The translations under genes and the position numbers were made by a program. A stretch of DNA of 21,330 nt from Bacillota bacterium (GTDB lineage Bacteria; Bacillota; Clostridia; Peptostreptococcales; Anaerovoracaceae): contig JAAWDW010000024.1 of NCBI GenBank assembly GCA_022793975.1, forward strand, positions 1-21,330. Reading direction: 5' to 3'. The notes beneath the pieces are model-generated. The model ran no database searches. It was not told the DNA's origin and worked only from the letters and a program-made list of their open reading frames with translations. This document shows positions 1 through 7,876 of the stretch, one piece after another. Every line of letters starts with the position of its first letter. Position 1 is the first letter of the stretch.

Positions 1-88
1 AACCATGGTCGGTACCAATATCGGCCATGGTCTCGTTTTCCTTTATCTGCTCTGCCATAAGCATAAGTCTGTCAGTCAGCTTTACCAT
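1..88 (-). CDS. trmK: tRNA (adenine(22)-N1)-methyltransferase TrmK, N-terminal fragment
   Basis: Only the first 29 codons are in the window; the gene runs off the left edge. The translation begins MVKLTDRLMLMAEQI and reaches MADIGTDHG, the SAM-binding motif I of the TrmK family (Bacillus form: ADIGSDHAYLP). TrmK methylates N1 of adenine 22 in tRNA. The ATG at 88 is preceded by GGAG nine bases upstream. The gene follows the rpoD stop by 38 bases on the same strand, and rpoD-trmK is the usual order in Bacillota, which supports the call. The family assignment rests on a short stretch plus synteny. Confidence 0.8.
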   Translation of the reverse strand, partial: MVKLTDRLMLMAEQIKENETMADIGTDHG

Positions 89-126
89 ATCTTGATACTC
101 CGTCAAGCAGCAGCAATTATGCCGGA

Positions 127-1269
127 CTATTCGAGATAGTCTTTAAGCTTTTTGCTCCGCGAAGGATGTCTCAGCTTGCGGAGAGCCTTCGCCTCTATCT
201 GCCTTATTCTTTCACGCGTAACATCAAATGTTTTGCCTACTTCTTCAAGAGTTCTCGCTCTCCCGTCTTCGAGACCGAATCTCAGCTTAAGCACTCTCTG
301 CTCTCTTTCAGTGAGCGTATCCAGCACTTCGACAAGCTGCTCTTTAAGCATTGAAAAAGCCGCAGCTTCTGCGGGTGCAGGCACATCTTCATCCGGTATG
401 AAATCTCCCAGATGAGAATCCTCTTCCTCCCCTATAGGTGTTTCGAGCGAAACCGGCTCCTGTGCTATTTTCATTATTTCCCTTACCTTTTCTTCGGAAA
501 TCTCCATCTCCGCAGCAATTTCCTCTGGGGTCGGTTCTCTGCCGTATTCCTGAAGAAGCTGACGCGAAATTCTTATAAGTTTATTTATTGTTTCTACCAT
601 ATGAACAGGAATCCTTATAGTTCTTGCCTGATCGGCAATTGAACGCGTAATCGCCTGTCTTATCCACCATGTCGCATAGGTGCTGAACTTAAAGCCTTTT
701 CTGTAATCAAACTTGTCCACTGCTTTTATAAGACCGAGATTGCCTTCCTGTATGAGATCAAGAAACAACATACCGCGTCCGACATATCTTTTGGCTATAC
801 TTACAACAAGCCTGAGATTTGCTTCACAGAGCATTTTTTTTGCTTCTTCATCGCCTCGTTCCATTCTCTTGGCAAGTTCAATTTCCTCATCTGCCGTAAG
901 GAGCGGTACTTTTCCTATTTCTTTGAGATACATTCTCACAGGGTCATCGACCGTAACACCTTTAGGCAGCAATGCCTCAATATCAATTTCCCCTGACTCG
1001 TCTACAACAAGCTCTACATCATCGCTTTCGGTCTCAGCTTCTGCCTCAATATCCATAATCTCAAAATCTTCCGGCTCTATCTCTGATATAACTTCTATAC
1101 CCATAGCGTTGAGATTGTCATAAATGTCGTCTATCTGATCTTTATCCAGCTCCGCACCTTCAAGAAAGTCTGCTACTTCTCTGAAAGTAATTTTGCCTCT
1201 TGTACGTGCTTTTTCAATCAAATCGTTCACGCACTTTGTCTTCTTTTCTTGATTTTCTTCATAATTCAT
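127..1269 (-). CDS. rpoD: RNA polymerase primary sigma factor (SigA/RpoD)
   Basis: 380-residue housekeeping sigma-70 factor, which directs RNA polymerase to -35/-10 promoters. The N-terminal region 1.1 part is short and followed by a very acidic stretch (residues about 65-95). Region 1.2 starts near residue 108 (DDPVRMYLKEIG). Region 2 carries the core-binding and -10 recognition helices (DLIQEGNLGLIKAVDKFD, YATWWIRQAI). Region 3 includes RIPVHMVETINKL. Region 4.2 ends with the -35 helix-turn-helix (TLEEVGKTFDVTRERIRQIE). The ATG at 1269 is preferred over an in-frame start 30 bases upstream because AGGGAGG lies just before it. That ATG shares one base with the dnaG stop (TAATG), so translation is probably coupled. 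Length and domain order are typical. Confidence 0.97.
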   Translation of the reverse strand: MNYEENQEKKTKCVNDLIEKARTRGKITFREVADFLEGAELDKDQIDDIYDNLNAMGIEVISEIEPEDFEIMDIEAEAETESDDVELVVDESGEIDIEALLPKGVTVDDPVRMYLKEIGKVPLLTADEEIELAKRMERGDEEAKKMLCEANLRLVVSIAKRYVGRGMLFLDLIQEGNLGLIKAVDKFDYRKGFKFSTYATWWIRQAITRSIADQARTIRIPVHMVETINKLIRISRQLLQEYGREPTPEEIAAEMEISEEKVREIMKIAQEPVSLETPIGEEEDSHLGDFIPDEDVPAPAEAAAFSMLKEQLVEVLDTLTEREQRVLKLRFGLEDGRARTLEEVGKTFDVTRERIRQIEAKALRKLRHPSRSKKLKDYLE

Positions 1270-3098
1270 TACTGCAAACCTCCCTGAGCATTTATCCATT
1301 TCTGTATTTCCATTAACTCTTCTGTCAGTTCTTTTATATTTTCTCCGTTTTCGTCTTCATCAGCCAAAGAAAGCATTACCTTTATTTCACTTTCCCTTTT
1401 TTTCATTTCGTGAATTTCTATTTTTTTAACGCTGTCAATGTATATCTGCTCTTCGTATCCGGCAACAAGCGTATTTTTCATTATATCATCAAATACATCC
1501 TGTTCCTCTATTTCAAGCATTTCTCTTACAGCTTGAGGATTTATCTCTTCACCGTCTCTGTACACAGACTTTATCGCCGCCCATATCGCCAAAATTTTCG
1601 TATTGGTAAAAATATATGAGTACGCAGCAACTTTGTGATAATACGAGCTGTCTGTAAGCACTATTTTTATAAGATGTTTTTCGGTTGCACTTATATGTTC
1701 CGCATCTCGCATCCCGTCTCCCGCAGTATCTTCATCCGACATACTGCGTAATGCGGCATCCTTGTCTCTTTGTACGTTTTCCGGCATTCTGCGTACCTTA
1801 TCAGAATTTTCCATTCTCGTACCTGTTCCGAAACCGGCATCACCGCCATACAGTTCCATCCTGATTGCACCCTCCGATATCTTCATATCATTGGCAATTT
1901 TCTTTATATATATGTCAGCTTCCGCAGGTGACAGTGTCTTAAGCACTGCTATCGCTCTTTTAAGAAACTCTACTCTTCCTTCAGTTACAGACACATCAAC
2001 TTCGCGCTTTATATGCTCTATTTTATAATCCGCATAAGGAAGGGCTTCTTTTGTCAGCTCAATAAACGCTTCTTTTCCTTTTTTCTTTACAAATTCATCA
2101 GGGTCCTTGCCGTCAGTTACATGCAGCACTTTTACATTCATTCCCGCACCATAAAGAATATCAAGTCCGCGGAGAGCAGCTTTCCTTCCTGCATCATCGG
2201 CATCATACGAAAGGACTACTTTGTCCGTATATCGCTTGAGAAGCGCCGCCTGATTGTCTGTAAGTGCCGTTCCCAGTGAAGCGGAGACATTTCGCACACC
2301 GGACTGATAAAGCGAGATCACATCCATATATCCTTCGACAAGAATCGCGCAGTTTTCTTTTCCTATATCCTGCTTTGTCAAATTAAGACCGTACAGATTG
2401 TTCTTTTTCAAAAATATCGGCGATTCCTGCGAATTCAAATACTTAGGTTCTCCGTCTCCTATAATCCTGCCGCCGAAGCCTATAACTTTTCCTCGAGTAT
2501 TTATTATCGGAAACATAACGCGGTTTCTGAACTTATCATAATACTTACCCTTTGAATACGAAATTAAACCAAGCTCCAGAAGGGTATTGTAATCATAACC
2601 TCTTGACTTCAAATATGTATAAAGACTGTCCCATTTTTCATCAGCATATCCTATGCCGAATTTCTTTAATGTTGCAGGCTCTATACCGCGGTTTTGCATA
2701 TATGCGTATCCCGCATTTGCCGTTTTGGTAAAAGCGCTGTAAAAAAAATTAGCCGCATCACGGTTTATCTCATACAGCTTGTCATTTTTTTCATTCTTTT
2801 TAAAAAAGCCCTTATCTATCGTTATTCCGTATTCACCGGCAAGCCTTTCTATCGCTTCCGGAAAATCGACATTATAATACCGCTGCACAAAAGCTATAAC
2901 ATCCCCCGTCGCACCACATCCGAAACATGTAAAAATCTGTTTTTGCTCCGAAACTATAAAAGAAGATGTTTTTTCATTGTGGAACGGGCAAATACCTTTG
3001 TAATTGCTGCCCGCCTTTTTTAAAGGAACGACACGCCCTATTACGTCTACTATATTACATCTTGACTTAATTTCGTCAACTGCATTATTTCTTTGCAT
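1269..3098 (-). CDS. dnaG: DNA primase DnaG
   Basis: 609-residue primase that makes RNA primers for lagging-strand replication with the replicative helicase. The N-terminal CHC2 zinc finger is visible (C37, H40, C58, C61; CPFH and CFGCG). It is followed by the catalytic core and the Toprim domain (VEGYMDVISLYQSG, then SYDADDAGRKAA). A low-complexity charged stretch near residues 420-465 leads to a C-terminal helicase-interaction region. The ATG at 3098 is chosen over an upstream TTG at 3122: family N-termini start near this point, and the TTG codon runs directly into the GGAAGGAGG ribosome binding site. Spacing from that site to the ATG is long, about 13 bases. The gene is followed with a one-base overlap by rpoD. 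The dgt terminator upstream implies a separate promoter. Confidence 0.97.
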   Translation of the reverse strand: MQRNNAVDEIKSRCNIVDVIGRVVPLKKAGSNYKGICPFHNEKTSSFIVSEQKQIFTCFGCGATGDVIAFVQRYYNVDFPEAIERLAGEYGITIDKGFFKKNEKNDKLYEINRDAANFFYSAFTKTANAGYAYMQNRGIEPATLKKFGIGYADEKWDSLYTYLKSRGYDYNTLLELGLISYSKGKYYDKFRNRVMFPIINTRGKVIGFGGRIIGDGEPKYLNSQESPIFLKKNNLYGLNLTKQDIGKENCAILVEGYMDVISLYQSGVRNVSASLGTALTDNQAALLKRYTDKVVLSYDADDAGRKAALRGLDILYGAGMNVKVLHVTDGKDPDEFVKKKGKEAFIELTKEALPYADYKIEHIKREVDVSVTEGRVEFLKRAIAVLKTLSPAEADIYIKKIANDMKISEGAIRMELYGGDAGFGTGTRMENSDKVRRMPENVQRDKDAALRSMSDEDTAGDGMRDAEHISATEKHLIKIVLTDSSYYHKVAAYSYIFTNTKILAIWAAIKSVYRDGEEINPQAVREMLEIEEQDVFDDIMKNTLVAGYEEQIYIDSVKKIEIHEMKKRESEIKVMLSLADEDENGENIKELTEELMEIQKWINAQGGLQ

Positions 3099-3190
3099 AA
3101 ATATTAGCGTGCCTCCTTCCAAAGTTTTTTATGCGCAATATAACTCAATATATCTTATTATTCTACAAATCTTTTTTCTTTCCTTTTTTC

Positions 3191-3219
3191 TTTACAAAAA
3201 TAAGAAAACATCTTGTAAA
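3191..3219 (-). promoter_or_regulatory. Possible dnaG promoter, lying in a palindrome
   Basis: Minus strand reads TTTACA, 17 bases, TGTAAA: five of six matches to a -35 and four of six to a -10. The same hexamers are the ends of an inverted repeat (TTTACAA / TTGTAAA, 15-base loop), so this may be an operator or chance in AT-rich sequence. Position fits: it is downstream of the dgt terminator and about 90 bases before dnaG. No better promoter was seen in 3123-3240. Confidence 0.25.
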
Positions 3220-3240
3220 TTGCCCATATTATTCAGCCGC

Positions 3241-3272
3241 AAAAAAAGAAACAGAGGCTTTACAGCCTCTGT
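3241..3272 (-). terminator. Rho-independent terminator of the DUF47-dgt unit, overlapping the dgt stop
   Basis: Perfect 9-base-pair stem (ACAGAGGCT / AGCCTCTGT) with a four-base loop, followed on the minus strand by TTCTTTTTTT. The dgt TAA stop (3260-3262) falls in the loop, so the last codons of dgt form the left arm. Confidence 0.9.
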
Positions 3273-4288
3273 TCATTTACTGTGTTTATTATATCATTGT
3301 ACACGCTGCTTGCATATCTGTCCGTCATTCCGGCAATAAGGTCTTTTACGGCCTCATTGACACCGAATTCATCTGCCATACATTTTCTGTCATCTGTCAT
3401 CTTATCGGGATGTTCGTTATAATATGAATATAAAAATCTTATTATTTTATCGACGTCAGCAAGATCTTCGTCTTTTTTTACCTTGTTGTTATGATAAACA
3501 TTTTCAAACATAAATGCGCGGAGCTTATTCATACTCTCAAGGCATTCGGAATCCATGGAAATAATGTTTCTGCCTGCGCTGTTTTCTATCATGCTCGTAA
3601 CAAGAGTGTCTATCCTTCTGCCGTGCGTGCTGCCAAGAACATCTATACAATCTTTTGGAAGCTCTGACTCGCTTATTACACCACTTCTAAGGGCATCGTC
3701 AATATCGTGATTTATATACGCTATCCTGTCGCTTAACTTCACTATCTGACCTTCAAGCGTCATCGGAAGTACAGGTCCTGTGTGATTTAAAATGCCGTCT
3801 CTCACTTCGCGCGTAAGATTCATTCCGCGCATACCGTTATGAGATTCGAGCACTTCAACCACTCTAAGACTCTGCACATTATGTTCAAATCCTCCCGGAT
3901 GTATCTCATTAAGCACGCTTTCGCCGCTATGCCCGAACGGCGTATGCCCAAGGTCATGACCAAGCGCAATAGCTTCGGTTAAATCTTCATTAAGTGCAAG
4001 CGCTCTTGCTATCGTTCTCGCTATCTGAGATACTTCTATCGTATGTGTCAGCCGTGTACGGAAATGATCACCCTCCGGAGCCAAAAATACCTGTGTTTTG
4101 TGCATAAGACGTCTGAATGCCTTTGAATGCACTATTCTATCTCGATCACGCTGATATTCAGTTCTTACATTGCATTTTTCCTCTTCAAAATCACGACCCA
4201 GACTCTCTGCAGATTTTGCCGCATAAGGGCTTAATATCTCATATTCTCTTTTTTCAAGTTCGATTCTGCTTACTTTTCCGCTATGCAT
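3260..4288 (-). CDS. dgt: Deoxyguanosinetriphosphate triphosphohydrolase-like HD protein
   Basis: 342-residue HD-domain protein of the dGTPase family, which cleaves dNTPs to nucleoside plus triphosphate and so trims dNTP pools. Metal ligands are visible: H82 (RLTHTIEV), the H111-D112 pair with nearby histidines (GHDLGHTPFGH), and a later Asp (LSDRIAYINHDIDD). The arginine-rich stretch RTEYQRDRDRIVHSKAFRRL is typical of the bacterial family. Its start overlaps the end of the DUF47 gene by 8 bases. It stands just before dnaG-rpoD, as in many Bacillota, but its own terminator separates it from them. The C-terminus is at the length expected of the short, Gram-positive dgt-like subgroup. Substrate preference cannot be read from sequence. 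Confidence 0.92.
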   Translation of the reverse strand: MHSGKVSRIELEKREYEILSPYAAKSAESLGRDFEEEKCNVRTEYQRDRDRIVHSKAFRRLMHKTQVFLAPEGDHFRTRLTHTIEVSQIARTIARALALNEDLTEAIALGHDLGHTPFGHSGESVLNEIHPGGFEHNVQSLRVVEVLESHNGMRGMNLTREVRDGILNHTGPVLPMTLEGQIVKLSDRIAYINHDIDDALRSGVISESELPKDCIDVLGSTHGRRIDTLVTSMIENSAGRNIISMDSECLESMNKLRAFMFENVYHNNKVKKDEDLADVDKIIRFLYSYYNEHPDKMTDDRKCMADEFGVNEAVKDLIAGMTDRYASSVYNDIINTVNEQRL

Positions 4289-4901
4289 ACTTCATAATTA
4301 CCCCTTCGATCATATTTGCCACGCTTTCACACGCATCTATACTCGTTTCCATTTTTTCGTATATATGTTTCCACTTAATTATTTCTATAGGATCTTTCTC
4401 ATTGCTGAACAAATTTGAGAGTGCTCTTCTGTATATTATATCACCCTCATTTTCTATTCTGTTGACCTCGATTATATGTTCAAGAAGCGCCGCCGGTTTT
4501 TTTATTTCGGAAAGATGTTCAAACATAGTGCTGAGTTCATTTATAGCCTGCATTACTATATCCGCCATTTTTTTGGCATCCGGCCTTATATCCTTTACAT
4601 TAAAAACACCGAATCTGTTTGCTGCTTCCTCAAGTCCGTCAACTATGTCGTCAATTTCCCTTATAAGAGAAAATATATCTTCCCTTGCAAACAAAGGCGT
4701 TGAAGCGCTGTTAAGCGTATTAAGTATCTTGTGTGCCTGCATATCGCACTCGGTTTCGAGTATTTTCATCCCCGCAATTTTATCATTCACATTTTCATAA
4801 TTATTCACAAGGTCCAGAAACGCTTCGCCGGCTGCTGTCACCTTGCTCATCTCTTCATTCAAAAGCGTGATGAAAACATCTTCTCTCTTTTTTACTAACA
4901 T
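4281..4901 (-). CDS. DUF47 family (PhoU-like) protein
   Basis: 206-residue all-helical protein of the DUF47/PhoU-like family, usually a cytoplasmic partner or regulator of a Pit-type phosphate transporter. Acidic metal-binding-type clusters typical of PhoU folds are visible (REIDDIVDGLEEAANR in the first half, NRIENEGDIIYRRAL in the second). The ATG at 4901 is chosen over one 27 bases upstream because GGGGG lies five bases before it and family proteins begin here (KKREDVFITLL). The gene overlaps dgt by 8 bases, so the two are co-transcribed. No pit transporter gene is present in the window, so the phosphate link is by family only. Confidence 0.88.
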   Translation of the reverse strand: MLVKKREDVFITLLNEEMSKVTAAGEAFLDLVNNYENVNDKIAGMKILETECDMQAHKILNTLNSASTPLFAREDIFSLIREIDDIVDGLEEAANRFGVFNVKDIRPDAKKMADIVMQAINELSTMFEHLSEIKKPAALLEHIIEVNRIENEGDIIYRRALSNLFSNEKDPIEIIKWKHIYEKMETSIDACESVANMIEGVIMKYA

Positions 4902-4968
4902 CTTACCCCCCTGTACATACAAAAACATACCGATTTACAATTATCTTTCCGGACTTCTCTATGAATTC

Positions 4969-4997
4969 ATTATATACAAACAGGCCGCACTGCACAA
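4969..4997 (-). promoter_or_regulatory. Sigma-A-type promoter for DUF47-dgt
   Basis: Minus strand has TTGTGC, a 17-base spacer and a perfect TATAAT. The -10 box sits about 67 bases before the DUF47 ATG at 4901, in the gap after the 50-codon ORF. The -35 box matches only three of six. The rest of 4902-5001 holds no clear terminator. Confidence 0.5.
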
Positions 4998-5001
4998 GAT
5001 A

Positions 5002-5154
5002 TTAGCAAAAAATAATGTTTGCTTTTATGATCTCTGCAAGTTTTTCATCTTTCTTTTCTATATTTTTTATTATCATATCTCTTATATCGTCTGCAGCAAA
5101 AAACAATGAATCAGATATATTATCCGCTATCGCTTTTCTCTCGTCTTCCGTCAT
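5002..5154 (-). CDS. Unidentified 50-residue protein coupled to the catalase-like gene
   Basis: A short ORF of 50 codons, not recognised. It begins MTEDERKAIADNISDSLFFA and ends KANIIFC. Its ATG overlaps the TGA of the catalase-like gene (ATGA), and a strong ribosome binding site (AAGGGGTGG) ends six bases before it, inside the upstream gene's last codons. That combination is the evidence that it is translated. The product is charged, probably helical (KKDEKLAEIIKAN), with no signal peptide and one cysteine, the last residue. It may act with the catalase-fold protein, but this is inferred from coupling alone. No terminator is clear after its TAA. Confidence 0.6.
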   Translation of the reverse strand: MTEDERKAIADNISDSLFFAADDIRDMIIKNIEKKDEKLAEIIKANIIFC

Positions 5155-6041
5155 CTCATACCACCCCTTACACGAGCACTTTCATTAAACGCGAATGCCG
5201 TAAAATTATTAAATTCGTTATCGGCAAGCTTTATACCCGAAACAAGATTTACGGGAGTAAACCCTATTTCCTCACTTGCACAGCTGTCTGCAAGCGCGTT
5301 TACGGTAAGCCTGCCTGCAGTTATGCTCTCACCGTCTTTAAAATGCATTTCAAGATCATACATAGGATATTTCCCCGCAAATATCGCATCCGCCATATCA
5401 CGCATCGCCGTATCGCTGTCATACCCCGCAAGAAACTCTGCTTCCTGCCGAGAAATGCTTTTCTTGCCCGCAGTCGGACGCCATACAAATGAAACTTCCT
5501 GAGTTTCTCCACCGGAATTTACAAGCATATAATCGTTCATCGAATAACCCATTATACTTCTGTAGCTTTTAACAGTCGTATCATCCGAAAAATAGCTTAT
5601 AAGAAAAGGTATAAAAGCTTCATCCGCAGCCGCAAGTTCAAATACAGCCTGATCGTCGGGAGCAGCTCCCGCGTCCGTCTTTCTGAATGCTTCTATAAGC
5701 TTTATTATGCTGCCCGGATTTCTTATTTCATCGGGAATCGGAATGCTGTGCGAAAGCATATCAAAGCGTCCGTTTTCAGTAAAAAAACGGACAAAAAAGC
5801 CTGCGGCGTCTCTCTTGGTATCGCTCGCACCATACTCGGAAAACACTTTTGAAAAACGAACTGTAACAGGGATTTCAGCTTCCGTATCGGTCAAAAATTT
5901 TGCGCTTGTATAATCGGAAAGATTCATGTAAGGTGTGAAATATCCTTCGGTACACATACCTTTTTTATATAAAAGCCGCGGCACTCTCTGGCATTTTATA
6001 AATTCGGCTATTTCATCCATAAACAAAAAGTCCGTCATCAT
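5151..6041 (-). CDS. Catalase-fold protein lacking the heme-site catalytic residues
   Basis: 296 residues that align by eye with the catalase core: RVPRLLYKKG matches RIPERVVHAKG, VRFSKV matches VRFSTV, SDTKRDAAGFFVRFFTENG matches ADTVRDPRGFAVKFYTEDG, and later GYSMNDYMLVN and FVWRP. The residues that make a catalase are changed. The distal His is Tyr25; the GNNTP motif with the catalytic Asn is SHSIP (97-101); the proximal RxFxYxD motif is TAFAFNE, so the heme-ligand Tyr is Phe285 and its Arg is Thr281. The protein is shorter than true catalases at both ends (usually about 480 or more residues). Ribosome binding site GAGGTG precedes the start. It follows dut by about 95 bases and is translationally joined to a 50-codon ORF. 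Hydrogen peroxide dismutation seems unlikely; the real role is unknown. Confidence 0.85.
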   Translation of the reverse strand: MMTDFLFMDEIAEFIKCQRVPRLLYKKGMCTEGYFTPYMNLSDYTSAKFLTDTEAEIPVTVRFSKVFSEYGASDTKRDAAGFFVRFFTENGRFDMLSHSIPIPDEIRNPGSIIKLIEAFRKTDAGAAPDDQAVFELAAADEAFIPFLISYFSDDTTVKSYRSIMGYSMNDYMLVNSGGETQEVSFVWRPTAGKKSISRQEAEFLAGYDSDTAMRDMADAIFAGKYPMYDLEMHFKDGESITAGRLTVNALADSCASEEIGFTPVNLVSGIKLADNEFNNFTAFAFNESARVRGGMR

Positions 6042-6136
6042 ATATCACCTCAGGTTAATATATGCCGACGAACTTTGTTTTGCTTATTTATACTATGCTT
6101 TTGATTAAGTTTTCTTTATCCCTGTATCTGCAGCTT

Positions 6137-6568
6137 CTATTTTCGTCCCGTATGTCCAAAGCCGCCTTCTCCGCGTTCGGTACTGCAAAGTGTATCTGTC
6201 TCTTCCCATTCTACTTTTTCGTACCTTGCAATCACCATTTGTGCTATACGGTCTCCGCTTTTTACAGTAAAATCCTCGTCACCGAAATTTATAACAGCTA
6301 TCTTTATCTCACCTCGGTAATCACTGTCTATGGTACCTATACCGTTTACAAGTCCTATGCCATGCTTTACGGCAAGGCCCGACCGCGCCCTTATCTGCGC
6401 TTCAAATCCTTCGGGAAGTTCTATTGATATTCCTGTAGGAATAAGCGCTCTTTTCCCGGAAGCTATAGTTACAGGCTCTTCCACAAGCGCCCTTATATCC
6501 ATACCGGAAGCACCTGCCGTTTCATATGCCGGAAATATGCCACTGACACTTGTTATTTTTATTTTCAT
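6137..6568 (-). CDS. dut: Deoxyuridine 5'-triphosphate nucleotidohydrolase (dUTPase)
   Basis: 143-residue trimeric dUTPase, converting dUTP to dUMP and pyrophosphate, which keeps uracil out of DNA and feeds dTMP synthesis. All five family motifs are present in order: GMDIRA (22-27), RSGLA (62-66), GTIDSDYRGEI (78-88), GDRIAQ (105-110) and the C-terminal P-loop-like RGEGGFGHTG (132-141). Length is normal. The ATG at 6568 shares one base with the M16 peptidase stop (TAATG), so it is translated from the same message; the ribosome binding site is weak (GATGGG at a distance). The 95 bases after it hold no terminator and only a weak -10-like TATAAA, so the catalase-like gene may be read through. 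Confidence 0.96.
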   Translation of the reverse strand: MKIKITSVSGIFPAYETAGASGMDIRALVEEPVTIASGKRALIPTGISIELPEGFEAQIRARSGLAVKHGIGLVNGIGTIDSDYRGEIKIAVINFGDEDFTVKSGDRIAQMVIARYEKVEWEETDTLCSTERGEGGFGHTGRK

Positions 6569-7821
6569 TACAGATTACCCATCATCCTCTTCAAATCTAT
6601 CTTTTCATTCGTAACAACCACCGCACTGTAATTTGCAATATCCGAAATTATATCTGCTGCAGCTTTTATTTCATCCATTGACACACTGTCTATATCTTCT
6701 ATAACCTCTTCCATAGTAAAAGTTTTGCCGAGAAGAAGCATATTTTTTCCGGCACTGAACATTCTGCTGTTCACATTTTCCTGTCCAAATATATAATTGC
6801 CTTTAAGCTGTTCCTTTGCCATTGCCAACTCATCTTCCGTCACAAAATTCTTCTTCAGACTGTCAAGCTCACATTTTATGCCTTTGAGCGCAGATTCTAT
6901 TTTACTGTGCGCAACGCCTGCATATATATTAAAATATCCCATATCCGAAAATGCTGACATATGTGAATATACCGAATATGCAAGCCCTTTCTGCTCCCTT
7001 ATATTCTGAAAAAGCCTTGAACTCATAGTACCTCCGAGAATATTGGAAAGAAGCGAAAAGGCATAGTAAAGCTCATCGTCAATCTTTACACCACGCGTTC
7101 CTATGCATATGTGACTCTGCTCTATATCCTTTACTATTACCTTGTAGCTCGGCTTATACGTAATTTCATCATATACTTTCTCCGTTTTGTTATCTTTGAG
7201 ATGTCCAAGCTCTCTTTCAAAAATTTCACATACCGCATGCTCGTCAAAATTCCCGCTTACAGAAACGACAACGCTGTCTTTTGTATATTCGTCTTCTATA
7301 TACTTCTTCAGCATATCCCGCGAAATGCCTTTGAGAGAAGTCTGCGTTCCCAGTATTGATTTAGCAAGCGGGTTTCCTTTGAATATAAGTTCGCATATAG
7401 TATCATGCGCAGCATCCTCCGGAGAATCGTTTACCATTTTCATCTCTTCGTATATAACCTTTTTTTCTCTTGCCATCTCTTTGGCATCAAACTTTGAATG
7501 CATAAACATATCCGCAAGTATCTCCGCAGCCTTATCTGCATTTGAAGAAAGAGTTTTTATATAATAGCAAGTTGATTCTTTTCCGGTAAACGCGTTCATC
7601 TGCCCCGATATCCTGTCGGCATCTTCTGCAATTTCTTTTGCCGTCCTCTTTTCCGTACCTTTAAACATCATATGCTCTATAAAATGAGATACACCCGAAA
7701 GCTCCCTGCTTTCGTCACGCGCACCCGCACGCACCCATATGCCCATCGATACCGACTGCACATACGGGATCTCCTCCAGTACCATTTTTACACCGCAGCT
7801 AAGATTTTTTATTTTTACCAT
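6568..7821 (-). CDS. M16 family zinc metallopeptidase (processing-peptidase-like)
   Basis: 417-residue single-subunit M16B-type peptidase related to mitochondrial processing peptidase beta and Bacillus MlpA/YmxG. The inverted zinc motif HFIEH is at 46-50, and the third zinc ligand is expected at Glu126 (VIYEEM), 76 residues after the motif. The second half carries the substrate-binding and dimer half (NILGGTMSSRLFQNIREQKGLAYSVYS, the R-Y pair region of active family members). No signal peptide, so cytoplasmic. GGAGG lies five bases before the ATG. It is coupled to dut downstream, an order common in Clostridia. The 55 bases upstream contain only a weak -10-like TATACT and a 4-base-pair hairpin, so its promoter is uncertain. 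Substrate unknown. Confidence 0.92.
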   Translation of the reverse strand: MVKIKNLSCGVKMVLEEIPYVQSVSMGIWVRAGARDESRELSGVSHFIEHMMFKGTEKRTAKEIAEDADRISGQMNAFTGKESTCYYIKTLSSNADKAAEILADMFMHSKFDAKEMAREKKVIYEEMKMVNDSPEDAAHDTICELIFKGNPLAKSILGTQTSLKGISRDMLKKYIEDEYTKDSVVVSVSGNFDEHAVCEIFERELGHLKDNKTEKVYDEITYKPSYKVIVKDIEQSHICIGTRGVKIDDELYYAFSLLSNILGGTMSSRLFQNIREQKGLAYSVYSHMSAFSDMGYFNIYAGVAHSKIESALKGIKCELDSLKKNFVTEDELAMAKEQLKGNYIFGQENVNSRMFSAGKNMLLLGKTFTMEEVIEDIDSVSMDEIKAAADIISDIANYSAVVVTNEKIDLKRMMGNL

Positions 7822-7876
7822 ATTACCTCCGAAATTTCAAAGTATATTATTATTTTAAAACGTGTTTATGCACACT

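Noticed and set aside
4117..4800. 227-codon plus-strand open frame opposite dgt and DUF47
   Set aside because: It lies antisense across two well-supported genes, has no ribosome binding site, and its Ser/Ile/Leu-rich composition is what the reverse of those codons gives.
7846..7876. Terminator between the SLH glycosidase and M16 peptidase genes
   Set aside because: The only hairpin is four base pairs (GTGT/ACAC) and the T-run is short. Termination may occur, but the sequence does not show it convincingly.
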